A stretch of DNA of 64,000 nt from Roseivirga seohaensis (lineage in GTDB: Bacteria > Bacteroidota > Bacteroidia > Cytophagales > Cyclobacteriaceae), in contig NZ_LRPB01000001.1 in the NCBI RefSeq assembly GCF_001592945.1, forward strand, positions 62,001-126,000, in the 5' to 3' direction. Below, one piece after another: positions 15,217 to 24,545 of the stretch (positions are counted from its first letter, which is position 1; each line of letters begins with the position of its first letter). Below the pieces are notes generated by a model. It was not told the origin of the DNA. It saw only the letters and a program-made list of their open reading frames with translations, and did not search any database. Both the position numbers and the translations under genes were made by a program.

Positions 15217-18200
15217 CTATTCCTCTTCAGGAACATAACTGGCTTCTAATGCTGCCAATTCTTTTTTACCGTACGCAATTCTTGTGATCACTACATACAA
15301 TACTGGCACAAAGAAAATGGCCAAGAATGTAGCGGCAAGCATACCTCCAATCACTGTCCAGCCAATGGTTTGACGTGCTACCGCTCCTGCACCATGCGCC
15401 ATTGCCAAAGGCACAACGCCCAAAATAAAGGCCAATGATGTCATGATAATCGGACGTAACCTCAGTTTCACTGCATCTAAAGTAGCCGCCACTAATGGCA
15501 CACCTCTATCCACACGCTCTTTGGCAAATTCCACAATTAGAATAGCGTTTTTGGCAGCCAAACCAATCAGCGTAATCAAACCAATTTGAGCATATACATT
15601 ATTGTCTAATTTCGGCAAGAAAGTAAGGGCTACAATGGCTCCAAAAGCACCCAATGGCAAAGCCAAAAGCACTGAGAAAGGCACCGACCAGCTTTCGTAT
15701 AAAGCAGCCAATAACAATGACACCAAGACAATCGCCAAAGCGAAAATCATAATCGTGCTATTGCCAGACGACAATTCTTCCTTACTCAAGCCGGAGAAAT
15801 CGTAACCATAGCCTGCAGGTAGTACTTCCGCAGCCACTTCTTCTAAAGCCGCTAAAGCTTGACCAGAACTATAGCCTGGGGCAGCATTACCATTAATTTC
15901 TAAAGAACGGAAAAGGTTGTAGTGAGAAATCACTGGTGCGTTTTCTACAACTTTGTAACTGATTAAAGCACTCAACGGTACCGCTCCACCTTGTCGGCTT
16001 TGCACATAAAACTGATTTAAATCCTCAATTCTAGTTCTGTACGAAGTATCTGCTTGGGCTACTACCCTAAAGTTTCTTCCGTAGCGTGTGAAATCGTTGA
16101 TGTAGCTACTTCCCATGTAATTCGACATGGTGGCAAATACATCCGAAATATTCACCCCAAGTTTCTTCGCTTTTTCACGGTCTACTTCAACATTATAGCC
16201 TGGAGTTTTTGCGGTAAAGAAACTATAGGCCATAGCAATTTCAGGCCTCTGATTGGCCGCCATTAAGAACTGCCCCATCACTTGTTCCAATTCTTTGATG
16301 TCGCCACCAGCTTTTTGTTCTAGCATAAAACTAAATCCACCTGTTTGACCTAAACCAGGAATGGCTGGCGGTGGAATTACCACAATATTGGCTTCTTTAA
16401 TCACTCCAAATTTCTGAGTTAACTGACCAATAAGGCCAAATAACTGCTGAGAAGGTTCTTTTCTTTGTTCCCAAGGATCCATTTGAAGGAAGAAAGTACC
16501 TGAGTTTGGCTTAAACGAGAAGTTAATCGCATTCAATCCACCAATACCTGTGGCATTGTTTATGCCCTCGGTGTCATTTATGATTTGCGCCATTTCATCC
16601 ATTACCGCTCTTGTTCTGGCGCTAGACGCACCTTCTGGCAACTCTAATGAAATGAACAAACGTCCTTCATCTTCAGTAGGAATAAAACCGGTTGGCTTTG
16701 ACTGGAATAAACCGATGGTTCCTGCGAAAATACAGGCCAATAGAATCAATACCAGTGGAGCTCCTTTAATACTTCTTTTCACTCCATTTGAGTAAGAAGA
16801 AGTTACTCTTTCGAACCAATTATTGAATTTGAAGAAGAACTTATTAATGCCTTTTCCATTTTCATTCACTTTAGACGGACGCAACAATAAACTACACAAT
16901 GCCGGAGTAAGTGTTAAAGCCACAAAAGCCGAAATCAATACTGAAATGGCAATAGTGATGGCAAATTGCTGGTACATTCTACCTACAATACCCGGAATAA
17001 AACCAACTGGTATAAATACCGCAGCCAAAATTAAAGCGATAGCAATTACTGGTGCAGTAATGTCTTTCATAGCCCGCATGGTTGCCTCTTTGGCTGAAAG
17101 CTTATAACGATCGATGTAATGCTGAGCAGCTTCTACCACCACAATGGCATCATCTACCACAATACCAATGGCCAATACGAAGCCAAACATGGTTAATGTG
17201 TTGATGGTAAAACCAAGCGGCACAAAGAAAATGAAGGTTCCGATAATAGAAACTGGAATCGCCAAGATTGGTACTAAAGTAGCCCTCCAACTTTGCAGGA
17301 AGAGGAACACAACGATAATTACCAAAAGCAATGCTTCAGCAAAAGTGGTCAGTACTTCATTGATGGAAACCTGCACCACTGAAACCGCCTCGAACGGCAC
17401 GATATAATCCATATCGGCAGGAAAAGCCGCTTTCAGCTCATCCATCGCCTCATAAATTCCTTCGGCAGTATCTATAGCGTTACTGCCCGGTGCTTGGTAC
17501 ACCAACAAAATAGTAGCGTCTTTCTGGTTGATAATCGACTGACGACCATAACTGAACTGACCCAATTCTACCCTGGCTACATCTTTCAAATACACTAAAG
17601 AACCATCAACATCAGTTCTCAGAACAATGTCTTCGAACTCAGCCTCATTTTCCAATCTACCATTCACGGTAATTGGGTATTCAAAAGCCTGTGATTGATA
17701 CTGAGGCATTCCACCCACAGTTCCGGCAGCTACTTGTAAGTTTTGCTCTCTAATGGCAGCCGTTACTTCTGCAGAAGAAATTCCATACTGAGCAAGTTTG
17801 TCTGGTTTCAACCAAACCCTCATACTGAAATCTTGACCTATAGAAACAATGTCTCCTACCCCTTTTACCCTCAATAGCGCATCGCGCACATAGATGTTGG
17901 CGTAATTGGAAAGAAACTTAGTATCGTGAGAACCTTCTGGCGAATACAAGCCAATTACCATCATGATACTTGGGTTACGCTTTCTTACTGTTACACCCAA
18001 ACGCTGAACAGCCTCTGGCAAAGTAGGTTCAGCAATACTCACACGGTTTTGCACGTCCAAAGTGGCAATATTAATGTCGGTACCTACTTCAAAGGTTACG
18101 TTCATTTGCATTTGGCCAGTGCTTGTGTTGTTCGAGCTAATGTAAGCCATGCCCGGAGTACCGTTAATCTGCGTTTCGATAGGTGTAGCTACCGTTTGCT

Positions 18201-18375
18201 CCACCGTTTTAGCATCTGCGCCAGTATAATTGGCCGAAACAGAAACCACTGGCGGTGTAATATCTGGGTATTGGGTAACCGGCAAATTGAGTGCTGCCAA
18301 AGCCCCTACCAGCACAATCACAATGGAAATTACCATTGCCATGACTGGCCGTTTTATAAAAGTTTGTGATATCAT
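15217..18375 (-). CDS. RND efflux transporter, inner-membrane permease (AcrB/HAE1 family)
   Basis: A 1052-residue proton-driven pump that exports hydrophobic or amphiphilic compounds through a tripartite complex. It opens with MISQTFIKRPVMAMVISIVI, typical of HAE1 permeases, and has the two-fold repeat of six membrane helices each with large periplasmic loops. The proton relay aspartates are in GIVVDDAIVVVEAA (about residue 405) and the lysine in GLAAKNAILIVEFA (about 935). GFIPTEDEGRLFI near 570 and FVPVLYVVI near 1025 are also typical. It is the last gene of a four-gene minus-strand operon, 30 bp after the adaptor, and a terminator follows. Substrates cannot be read from the sequence. Confidence 0.97.
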   Translation of the reverse strand: MISQTFIKRPVMAMVISIVIVLVGALAALNLPVTQYPDITPPVVSVSANYTGADAKTVEQTVATPIETQINGTPGMAYISSNNTSTGQMQMNVTFEVGTDINIATLDVQNRVSIAEPTLPEAVQRLGVTVRKRNPSIMMVIGLYSPEGSHDTKFLSNYANIYVRDALLRVKGVGDIVSIGQDFSMRVWLKPDKLAQYGISSAEVTAAIREQNLQVAAGTVGGMPQYQSQAFEYPITVNGRLENEAEFEDIVLRTDVDGSLVYLKDVARVELGQFSYGRQSIINQKDATILLVYQAPGSNAIDTAEGIYEAMDELKAAFPADMDYIVPFEAVSVVQVSINEVLTTFAEALLLVIIVVFLFLQSWRATLVPILAIPVSIIGTFIFFVPLGFTINTLTMFGFVLAIGIVVDDAIVVVEAAQHYIDRYKLSAKEATMRAMKDITAPVIAIALILAAVFIPVGFIPGIVGRMYQQFAITIAISVLISAFVALTLTPALCSLLLRPSKVNENGKGINKFFFKFNNWFERVTSSYSNGVKRSIKGAPLVLILLACIFAGTIGLFQSKPTGFIPTEDEGRLFISLELPEGASSARTRAVMDEMAQIINDTEGINNATGIGGLNAINFSFKPNSGTFFLQMDPWEQRKEPSQQLFGLIGQLTQKFGVIKEANIVVIPPPAIPGLGQTGGFSFMLEQKAGGDIKELEQVMGQFLMAANQRPEIAMAYSFFTAKTPGYNVEVDREKAKKLGVNISDVFATMSNYMGSSYINDFTRYGRNFRVVAQADTSYRTRIEDLNQFYVQSRQGGAVPLSALISYKVVENAPVISHYNLFRSLEINGNAAPGYSSGQALAALEEVAAEVLPAGYGYDFSGLSKEELSSGNSTIMIFALAIVLVSLLLAALYESWSVPFSVLLALPLGAFGAIVALTFLPKLDNNVYAQIGLITLIGLAAKNAILIVEFAKERVDRGVPLVAATLDAVKLRLRPIIMTSLAFILGVVPLAMAHGAGAVARQTIGWTVIGGMLAATFLAIFFVPVLYVVITRIAYGKKELAALEASYVPEEE

Positions 18376-18405
18376 TCTTTTTAATTTTTGAAGATGGAAT
18401 TGATA

Positions 18406-19527
18406 TTACAATTGAGAAGGAAGCATTTCAGGTGCTACTTTGGCGCCCTGTCTAAGTTTCTGAATTCCTTCAAAAACAATTTTCTCTCCTGGCTTTAAAC
18501 CACTGCGCACCGCTATGTTTGCGCCTAGTAAACTCCCCAATTCTAGCTTGCGCTGACTCACCGTATTTTCATTGTCGATTACATAGACAAAGTATTCTCC
18601 CATTTGCTCGGTTACGGCTTTGTAAGGAATGATTACTTGCTGACCATAATCTTGGTTGATTACGCGCATAGAAACCGTCATTCCTGAAATAAGGTCACGA
18701 TTCGGATTGTCGAATTTCACTCTCAAACTGATCGTTCCTGATTGTCTTCCAACAGCGCGATCTATTGTTACTAATTCACCCACAAACGGGTAAACTGATC
18801 CATCGTGAAAAGAGATAGTGAAAAGTGAATCTGGATTATCGTTTCCTTTCATCAAGCGATTGAACCTAGGAATTTCGCGCTCACTTATCGAGAAGTTCAC
18901 CAAAATTGGGTTGTCTGACGACAAGGTGTTCAGCAATGGCTGACCCGGTGAAACTTGAGCTCCTAAACGTACTTGCGAAATACCGATGGTACCATCGAAC
19001 GGAGCTGTTACTAAAGTGTAGCTCAAATCGGTTTTTGAGCTTTCTAATTGTGCTTTAGCCGCAGTAAGCTGCGACTGTGCTGTAAGCAAATCGGCTTTAG
19101 CATAATCTACTTGCTGCTTTGCAATAGCATCTTTTTCAATCAATCGTTCATAACGCTCTACATCTTTTGTGATTCGAGCCAAATTAGATTCCGCAATAGC
19201 AACAGCCGCTTCTGCTTGCTGTTTTGCTGCTACATATTTACTTCGATCGATCTCATAAAGCTTCTGCCCCTTCTTAACAGTTTGCCCATCTTGAATAAAA
19301 ATATTGGTAATTGTACCACTAATTTGAGGTCTTAATTCTACCTCGTTTTTAGGTACTACTGTGGAAGGATATTCATCTATTGCAGTTACCTGTTTTTGTT
19401 CTACCGTAATAGCTTTTACCGCCACAGCCGGAGGTGCAGCTTGTTGTACAGTGGCCTCTGATTTGCTGCATGATGAAATGCCAAATAGCATTACAGCCAA
19501 GGTCAATATTGTAGCTTGTGTTCTCAT
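18406..19527 (-). CDS. RND efflux periplasmic adaptor (membrane fusion lipoprotein)
   Basis: A 373-residue adaptor linking the RND permease to the TolC channel. It has a lipoprotein signal with lipobox GISSC near residue 20. The lipoyl half-motifs are EVELRPQISGTITNIFIQDG (about 61-80) and DLSYTLVTAPFDGTIGISQV (about 168-187), separated by a long alpha-hairpin of about 75 residues rich in Ala, Gln and Lys. The beta-barrel and membrane-proximal domains follow, with ISGMTVSMRV and QVIIPYKAVTEQ. It lies 25 bp after the outer-membrane gene and 30 bp before the permease, the usual order for Bacteroidota pumps. Confidence 0.96.
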   Translation of the reverse strand: MRTQATILTLAVMLFGISSCSKSEATVQQAAPPAVAVKAITVEQKQVTAIDEYPSTVVPKNEVELRPQISGTITNIFIQDGQTVKKGQKLYEIDRSKYVAAKQQAEAAVAIAESNLARITKDVERYERLIEKDAIAKQQVDYAKADLLTAQSQLTAAKAQLESSKTDLSYTLVTAPFDGTIGISQVRLGAQVSPGQPLLNTLSSDNPILVNFSISEREIPRFNRLMKGNDNPDSLFTISFHDGSVYPFVGELVTIDRAVGRQSGTISLRVKFDNPNRDLISGMTVSMRVINQDYGQQVIIPYKAVTEQMGEYFVYVIDNENTVSQRKLELGSLLGANIAVRSGLKPGEKIVFEGIQKLRQGAKVAPEMLPSQL

Positions 19528-19552
19528 TATTTTGAAATAGTTATTTGCTTGA

Positions 19553-20878
19553 TCAATTGATTTCTATGTATCCTAAAGCCTTTTTCAGGTCGAGCTTGCT
19601 GGCTAAAACCTTATAAAGTGCATTGTAGTGGTTGAGTTGTGAAGTTCTTAGTTCGGTTTCTGCCACAATAAGATCCACGTAGGCTTTGATACCTTCATCA
19701 TATTGTAACTTGATAATGTTGTACACCTCTTCAGCCAATTCCATGTTTTCTTTTACCGACTCCCATTCATAGAGATTACTTTTGTACGAAGCCAAAGCCG
19801 TTTCGTATTCGGTGTTGATTTGGCTTTCTAAATTGGTTTTGCTTAACTGAAGACGCTCTTCATTGAGTTCGGCAATCTTAATCTGTTGAGTTCTTTTTCC
19901 ACCTTGAAAGATTGGTATGCCCACAGAAACACCCACCACAGAAGTAGGGTAATTTTTTCGGTACAGATCGGAAAATTCATTATTAAAAAACAACATATTA
20001 TAATTATAATAGGCCGAAACCTTAGGGATGTATGACCACTTTTGATACTTGGTTTGCAATCCAAATAAGGAGAGTTGCGTTTCCATTTGTTGATGCTCAA
20101 TTCGGTTTTGCACCATTAATTCCTCAGTAGTATCCATCACGGTTTCCTTTTCCATGGCCGCATAATCAAAATCTAAATTCAAATCATTGGGCAATGGAAA
20201 ACCCATTAACTGTTTTAAATAAGCAAACTTAGCATCCAAAGAAGTAGCTACTCGGTTTCTATCGCTTTTAAGATTAGAAAGTGATATACCAGCCCTTTGA
20301 TAGTCCGTTTTATCTACCAAGCCAGATTCGTAACGGCTTTTAGCATCCTGATACTGTTTTTGCAAACGGTTCAGGTTTTCATCTAAAATTTCGAGTTGCT
20401 CGTAAGTCAATAAAATATCGTAGTATGCTTTGCTTACCATCACCACCGTATTCATCTTATTTCCTTCAGTGCTCTGATCGAGTTGCGAACGCACCAAGTC
20501 TTTTGTTTGTGAAGCAAAAAACTGGTCGCGATTAAATAATGTCTGATTTACCTGAAAAAGCAGGTTTGAATTATAATTCTGCCCAAAAGTGATTAGCTGA
20601 TCTCCAATGACCTGAGTTTGGCGCTTAATATTATGCGAAGCACCAAAATCGGCAGTCACCTGAGGCAACCAACCCGATAAACTTGATTTAATTTCATGTT
20701 CCCCAATTTCTTCATCCAGCAACGATTGCTGAATCATGGGGCTATTTTCTAAGGCGTAATCCAAAATCTGGTCTAAGCTGAGTTTGGTATTCATTGGTTG
20801 ATTTTCTTGTCCAATTGTTAGTTTGGGCACTAGAAAAACCAATAGGCCATAAAGCAAGAATTGCTTAATTCCTCTCAT
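19553..20878 (-). CDS. TolC family outer-membrane efflux protein
   Basis: A 441-residue outer-membrane channel component. A signal peptide (about residues 1-23) is followed by two OEP repeats: the first begins KLSLDQILDYALENSPMI and ends near residue 230, the second covers about 245-435 and ends LVIAETELRTSQLNHYNALY, a phrase typical of the TolC equatorial region. Long coiled helices with Leu, Gln and Glu, and SGLVDKTDYQRAGI (the usual GLxxxxDLLxA position), fit the periplasmic tunnel. It is the second gene of the efflux operon, 51 bp after the TetR regulator. Confidence 0.95.
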   Translation of the reverse strand: MRGIKQFLLYGLLVFLVPKLTIGQENQPMNTKLSLDQILDYALENSPMIQQSLLDEEIGEHEIKSSLSGWLPQVTADFGASHNIKRQTQVIGDQLITFGQNYNSNLLFQVNQTLFNRDQFFASQTKDLVRSQLDQSTEGNKMNTVVMVSKAYYDILLTYEQLEILDENLNRLQKQYQDAKSRYESGLVDKTDYQRAGISLSNLKSDRNRVATSLDAKFAYLKQLMGFPLPNDLNLDFDYAAMEKETVMDTTEELMVQNRIEHQQMETQLSLFGLQTKYQKWSYIPKVSAYYNYNMLFFNNEFSDLYRKNYPTSVVGVSVGIPIFQGGKRTQQIKIAELNEERLQLSKTNLESQINTEYETALASYKSNLYEWESVKENMELAEEVYNIIKLQYDEGIKAYVDLIVAETELRTSQLNHYNALYKVLASKLDLKKALGYIEIN

Positions 20879-20929
20879 AATAATCTATCTGTTTTAAAGG
20901 TTTATGTTTATTCTTTTGTGGGGAAAATC

Positions 20930-21508
20930 TTACTGTTTCCTAATCGCGTCCCAGGTCATTTCTGCGAGTTGATTAAGATCGATTCCTCTTTCTGCAACTT
21001 TTTCACTAAAATTCTGCCTGACTTTCGACATGGAATTGACACTTCCGATCACCATGATAAAGAGAATGTCGGGCGAAAGATTTCTTAAAATCCCCTTGTC
21101 AATTCCTTCTTGAAAGAAGTTACTATTCCAATCATGCCATGGAGAATCTGCATTCTGAATTTCACGGGTATTGAAAGGTGAAATCATAAATTGTTCAAAG
21201 AAGCTCTGTATTTCTGGGCGGTCTAAATAGAGCTCACTTAAGTTATTCCAGTAGTTAAAAAATCGTGTTTTAAAATCCAACGAAGGATCATCGCTTCCGC
21301 TTACATGGTTAAAAATTATACTCTTTGCGTAAAAGAATAGCTCACCAATCAAGTCATCTTTGCTATCGAAATAGGTATAAATGGTGCCTGCTGCCACTCC
21401 TGCATTTTTCGCCATCATGCTCATTGGGCAACCATGAAAACCATGATCTTTAATAAGCGCTAAGGCACTTTCTAAAATGAGTTTTTTCTTTTCTGCTATG
21501 GGTTCCAT
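20930..21508 (-). CDS. TetR family transcriptional regulator of the efflux operon
   Basis: A 192-residue regulator. The N-terminal HTH is clear: KLILESALALIKDHGFHGC, MSMMAKNAGVAAGTIYTYF (recognition helix near residues 33-45) and DSKDDLIGELF. The C-terminal ligand domain (about 60-190) is helical and unassigned. It is the first gene of the operon with tolC, adaptor and permease, and a palindromic site lies 17-36 bp upstream of its ATG, so autorepression with release by a pump substrate is the likely scheme. The exact ligand is not known. Confidence 0.93.
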   Translation of the reverse strand: MEPIAEKKKLILESALALIKDHGFHGCPMSMMAKNAGVAAGTIYTYFDSKDDLIGELFFYAKSIIFNHVSGSDDPSLDFKTRFFNYWNNLSELYLDRPEIQSFFEQFMISPFNTREIQNADSPWHDWNSNFFQEGIDKGILRNLSPDILFIMVIGSVNSMSKVRQNFSEKVAERGIDLNQLAEMTWDAIRKQ

Positions 21509-21524
21509 AATGGATTTACTTAAA

Positions 21525-21544
21525 CTGAATGAACGTTCAATCAG
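21525..21544. promoter_or_regulatory. Candidate TetR operator
   Basis: CTGAATGAACGTTCAATCAG is a 20-bp palindrome with one mismatched pair (A/A); its central ten bases TGAACGTTCA are perfect. It lies 17 bp upstream of the tetR start. A second inverted repeat, TCAATC and GATTGA at 21537-21556, overlaps its right half. Size and position fit a TetR dimer site, inferred from sequence only. Confidence 0.5.
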
Positions 21545-21712
21545 TATAACGATTGATTAGTTCCCGCGTTGTTGAAAAATTTCAACATTATTTTTCAGAA
21601 CCAGAGTTAAGGAAGAGTTTTCATGCCTAGATGGTTCCTCTGATTCAGTATTTTTCTCTTGAAAAGAGTAAATTAGACCCTTGTACTCCTTCTTAAATAC
21701 CAGTATAAACCA

Positions 21713-22300
21713 ATGACTATTAACCCCGCTACAGAAAAAGTAATCCAAAGTCCATGGTTTAGTGGAGTGCCATCTTCTGAAACTCAGCGATTCTTATCTT
21801 TGACAAAACTGGTTCAATTGAAGAAAGGCGATCGTTTTATTGAAGCCGGAGAAACACCCAAGATTTTTGGCTTTGTTACAAAAGGCCTGTTCCGTTTTCT
21901 TTATACCGACCAAGAGGGAAAAGAATACACCAAAGTTTTTATGCCCGAACATAGCTTTGTAAGTGCTTATTCGGCCATGGTATTGAACCAAGCTTCGTAC
22001 TTTTCTATCGAGGCACTGGAAGATTCGGAAGTACTGACCATCAGTTATGTAAGCTGGCTCCGATTGAAAGAAAGCCACCCCTGCTGGAATGAGTTATTGA
22101 TTAAAGTATTGGAAAAGGCATTCATTATGAAAGAAGCTCGCGAACGGGAATTTTTGTTCTTGGATGCAGAAAGCCGTTACCAAGTTTTTCTAGAGCGTTT
22201 CCCAAATCTAGAACACAGATTGAAGCAGCATATGATTGCATCCTATTTAGGAATAGCCCCAGAATCTTTAAGCCGCGTAAGAAAAAAAGAGCTATCTTAA
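21713..22300 (+). CDS. Crp/Fnr family transcriptional regulator
   Basis: A 195-residue regulator with an N-terminal cyclic-nucleotide-binding-like domain (about residues 10-125: LVQLKKGDRFIEAGETP, GFVTKGLFRFLYTDQEGKE, FMPEHSFVSAYSAM) and a short C-terminal HTH (HRLKQHMIASYLGIAPESLSRVRKK). No cysteine cluster is visible, so it is not a classical Fnr oxygen sensor, and the cAMP-binding arginine motif is not obvious. Such short Crp-like proteins are common in Bacteroidota and often control the adjacent gene, here a short-chain dehydrogenase 50 bp downstream. No signal for its own promoter was found in 21545-21712. Confidence 0.9.
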   Translation: MTINPATEKVIQSPWFSGVPSSETQRFLSLTKLVQLKKGDRFIEAGETPKIFGFVTKGLFRFLYTDQEGKEYTKVFMPEHSFVSAYSAMVLNQASYFSIEALEDSEVLTISYVSWLRLKESHPCWNELLIKVLEKAFIMKEAREREFLFLDAESRYQVFLERFPNLEHRLKQHMIASYLGIAPESLSRVRKKELS

Positions 22301-22332
22301 CCTAGGTCAATGTTTTGAGTTTTCACGGAGTC

Positions 22333-22340
22333 TAGTTTTG
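22333..22340 (+). promoter_or_regulatory. -7 box of SDR gene
   Basis: TAGTTTTG matches TAnnTTTG and ends 9 bp before the ATG at 22350. A TTTTG lies 15 bp upstream (22313-22317). The box overlaps a TTG that would otherwise be an upstream start codon, so the ATG is preferred. Confidence 0.35.
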
Positions 22341-22349
22341 TCAAAAAAG

Positions 22350-23096
22350 ATGAAACTTGAAAACAACACCGTATTAATTACCGGAGGAAGTTCAGGCGTT
22401 GGACTGGAACTTGCCCAAAGGTTAATCCAACTCAACAATAAAGTATTGATCTGTGGCAGCTCACTAGAAAAATTAAAGCGCACAAAAGCTCAAATGCCTT
22501 CTATCGATTATTTGGCTTGCGATTTATCTGAAGAAGAAGGCCCTACAAAACTCTTTGATTGGGTCAAGGAAAAACACCCTACCTGTAATGTTTTGGTGAA
22601 CAATGCAGCCATTACTCATACCCTCAATTTTCATGATACGCCCGATATTCTAGAAGTAGCGAAAAAGGAAATTCAGGTCAATCTAATGGCTCCAATTGCT
22701 CTGACAAAACTTTTCTCTCCGCTGTTAGAACAAAATCCAAATCCCGCAGTGATTAACATTACATCTGGTTTGGTCTATTCGCCCCGAGCTGTTTACCCGT
22801 TTTATAGTGCGACTAAAGCTGCTTTACATTCATTTACTCAAGTGCTCAGAATTCAGTCTTCGAAACGAAACCTTGAAATAATTGAAATATTATTGCCAGT
22901 AGTAAATACGCCATGGCACAAAGGAAATCCACCTAAAATTGCCATTACGGTAGAAAAAGCGGTAGAAGGAATGCTCAAAGGATTGAGAAAAGGTCAAACT
23001 GAAATTAAGGTAGCAGGAGTGAAAATTCTTTATGCGCTTTTCAGAATAGCCCCCAGTTTTGCGCTAAAGAAAATCAACAGTTTGGGTTCGAAATAA
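22350..23096 (+). CDS. Short-chain dehydrogenase/reductase (DltE-like)
   Basis: A 248-residue classical SDR. The cofactor loop is TGGSSGVG near residues 11-18, with NNAAITHT near 87 and the catalytic YSATKAALHSF (YxxxK) near 151-161, preceded by the serine in NITSGLVYS. DltE-type members act on unidentified carbonyl or hydroxyl substrates and probably use NADP. It follows the Crp-like gene by 50 bp and has its own -7 box. The substrate cannot be given. Confidence 0.9.
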   Translation: MKLENNTVLITGGSSGVGLELAQRLIQLNNKVLICGSSLEKLKRTKAQMPSIDYLACDLSEEEGPTKLFDWVKEKHPTCNVLVNNAAITHTLNFHDTPDILEVAKKEIQVNLMAPIALTKLFSPLLEQNPNPAVINITSGLVYSPRAVYPFYSATKAALHSFTQVLRIQSSKRNLEIIEILLPVVNTPWHKGNPPKIAITVEKAVEGMLKGLRKGQTEIKVAGVKILYALFRIAPSFALKKINSLGSK

Positions 23097-23131
23097 AATA
23101 GAACTACCAACTTTTGGAGGGCCGCTTGATA

Positions 23132-24052
23132 TTATTTTTCTAAAAAGGATTGAATGGTTGCGAAAAACTGCTTTTCATTTTCTACAAAAGGAAAGTGACC
23201 AGATTTTTGAATGATGGACAGTTGACCGTTAGGGAAGCTATCCGTCATTCTTTCGGCATGAAGGCTTGCGGCAGGTTCTTCACTGCCATAGATAATCAAC
23301 GTAGGGCAGGTGATTTTCTTCAAGTCAGAATAAAGGTCGAAATCCGCTAAATCGGGTCCCAATAAGCCAAAAACCTGACTGCGCTGCATATAATCTTGTG
23401 GCACAAAGAGCTTGAGCTTACTCAAGTTCGTGGTATCGTACATTTGAGGTCGGAATGATATGCGTAAGAGCTTTTCAATTGCTTTAGAGGGGTTTAAAGT
23501 TTGCAATGCCCCAGACTCCATAATGGCTTGGCGGTCTTCGCGATCTTTATTCGTAGCCCTTTCTGAAACACGACCACCTTCTAATTGCCAATCGGCTACA
23601 CTTGGTGCAATGGAGTTGGAGAGTATGAGGTGATTTAAATTTTCAGGATACTTGATTCCGTATTTCATGGCCAGTAATCCACCCCAAGAATGGCCGAACA
23701 AATTAATCTTCTCTAGCTTCAGTGCTTGTCTGATTTGCTCTATGTCGTCTACGAAACCTGCTAAGTTCATGGTCTCGACTTGTACCTCTACGGAAGATTG
23801 TCCGCAAGCCCTTTGATCGTAAAAGATAAGCTGGTAGTCTTTGGCGAGTTCTTCAAAATGAGGGAGAAAATAGGAATGCTCCATCACAGGGCCGCCATGG
23901 ACAATCACCAGAGGATCGCCCTGCCCCATGGTTTTATAATACACTTGAGAACCGTTGATTTCTAGAAAACCTGAGGTGGTCGGAATTTCCTTTTCACTGA
24001 ACTGGCAACCAAGCAATACGGAACAAATGGTGAGTAAAAGTAGGGTTCTCAT
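23132..24052 (-). CDS. Lipoprotein alpha/beta hydrolase (proline iminopeptidase-like)
   Basis: A 306-residue alpha/beta hydrolase with a lipoprotein signal peptide and lipobox LLGC near residue 16, so it is anchored in the periplasm or at the surface. Oxyanion motif HGGPVMEHSYF near 53; YDQRACGQSS near 78, the typical proline iminopeptidase block; nucleophile elbow GHSWGGLLAMKYG near 120. The catalytic histidine is in QKSGHFPFVE near 289. The acid position reads IYGSEEPAA with Glu-Glu where family members usually have Gly-x-x-Asp, so a glutamate may act instead. It could release N-terminal proline from peptides outside the cytoplasm; specificity is inferred from the family. Confidence 0.88.
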   Translation of the reverse strand: MRTLLLLTICSVLLGCQFSEKEIPTTSGFLEINGSQVYYKTMGQGDPLVIVHGGPVMEHSYFLPHFEELAKDYQLIFYDQRACGQSSVEVQVETMNLAGFVDDIEQIRQALKLEKINLFGHSWGGLLAMKYGIKYPENLNHLILSNSIAPSVADWQLEGGRVSERATNKDREDRQAIMESGALQTLNPSKAIEKLLRISFRPQMYDTTNLSKLKLFVPQDYMQRSQVFGLLGPDLADFDLYSDLKKITCPTLIIYGSEEPAASLHAERMTDSFPNGQLSIIQKSGHFPFVENEKQFFATIQSFLEK

Positions 24053-24101
24053 AAGTTCTAATGTTGATTAAAAACTTCTCGTTTCTATATCCTTCGTGCC
24101 T

Positions 24102-24145
24102 CAGAATGAAAAGCGGTGAGCGCAAACTTCCTGTATTTCATTCTG
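24102..24145. repeat. Perfect 10-bp inverted repeat, possible interspersed repeat
   Basis: CAGAATGAAA (24102-24111) and TTTCATTCTG (24136-24145) are perfect complements 24 bp apart, between the SUI1-family gene and the hydrolase gene. On the minus strand it continues as GAGGCACGAAGGAT, reminiscent of interspersed repeats in Bacteroidota. There is no T run, so a terminator is unlikely. Confidence 0.35.
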
Positions 24146-24180
24146 GCTATTGGATGATCTTTTAACGGAGCAGTATTCCT

Positions 24181-24534
24181 TTATCCTCCTACCCTTTTGA
24201 CATTGTAACCTTCCGATTGGAGCAACTGAAGTATTTTATCTCTAAAGTCTCCTTGAATTAGAATCTCTCCGTCTTTAGCCGACCCACCTACACCACATTT
24301 CTGCTTGAGTAGTTTACCCAGTTCTTTCAAGTCGTCATCCGTACCCACAAAACCTTCCACAAGGGTTACTTGCTTACCTCCACGGCTTTTTTTATCCAAC
24401 ATCACCTTCAACTTTTGAGCACTAGGCACTAGCGTCTCTTGGGTGAAATCGTTTTCATATTCGTATTGAAAATCATCGCTGGTAGAATAGACTACTCCAG
24501 AACGTCCCTTATCTCGATTACTTTTCTTGGCCAT
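24181..24534 (-). CDS. SUI1/YciH family translation initiation factor
   Basis: A 117-residue homologue of eukaryotic eIF1 and bacterial YciH. The SUI1 domain covers about residues 38-115: [22 protein letters not shown], then [20 protein letters not shown], and a final [22 protein letters not shown], all diagnostic. The N-terminal 35 residues are charged and probably flexible. It is thought to affect start-codon fidelity and ribosome dissociation; the bacterial role is poorly defined. The longest frame begins with TTG at 24540, but the ATG at 24534 ([10 protein letters not shown]) fits the family better. The uspA terminator ends only about 11 bp upstream. Confidence 0.9.
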   Translation of the reverse strand: MAKKSNRDKGRSGVVYSTSDDFQYEYENDFTQETLVPSAQKLKVMLDKKSRGGKQVTLVEGFVGTDDDLKELGKLLKQKCGVGGSAKDGEILIQGDFRDKILQLLQSEGYNVKRVGG

Positions 24535-24545
24535 TTTCAAAAATA

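Noticed and set aside
17926-18369. 147-codon open frame antisense to the RND permease
   Set aside because: Shadow of the permease gene; histidine- and cysteine-rich product without any known domain.
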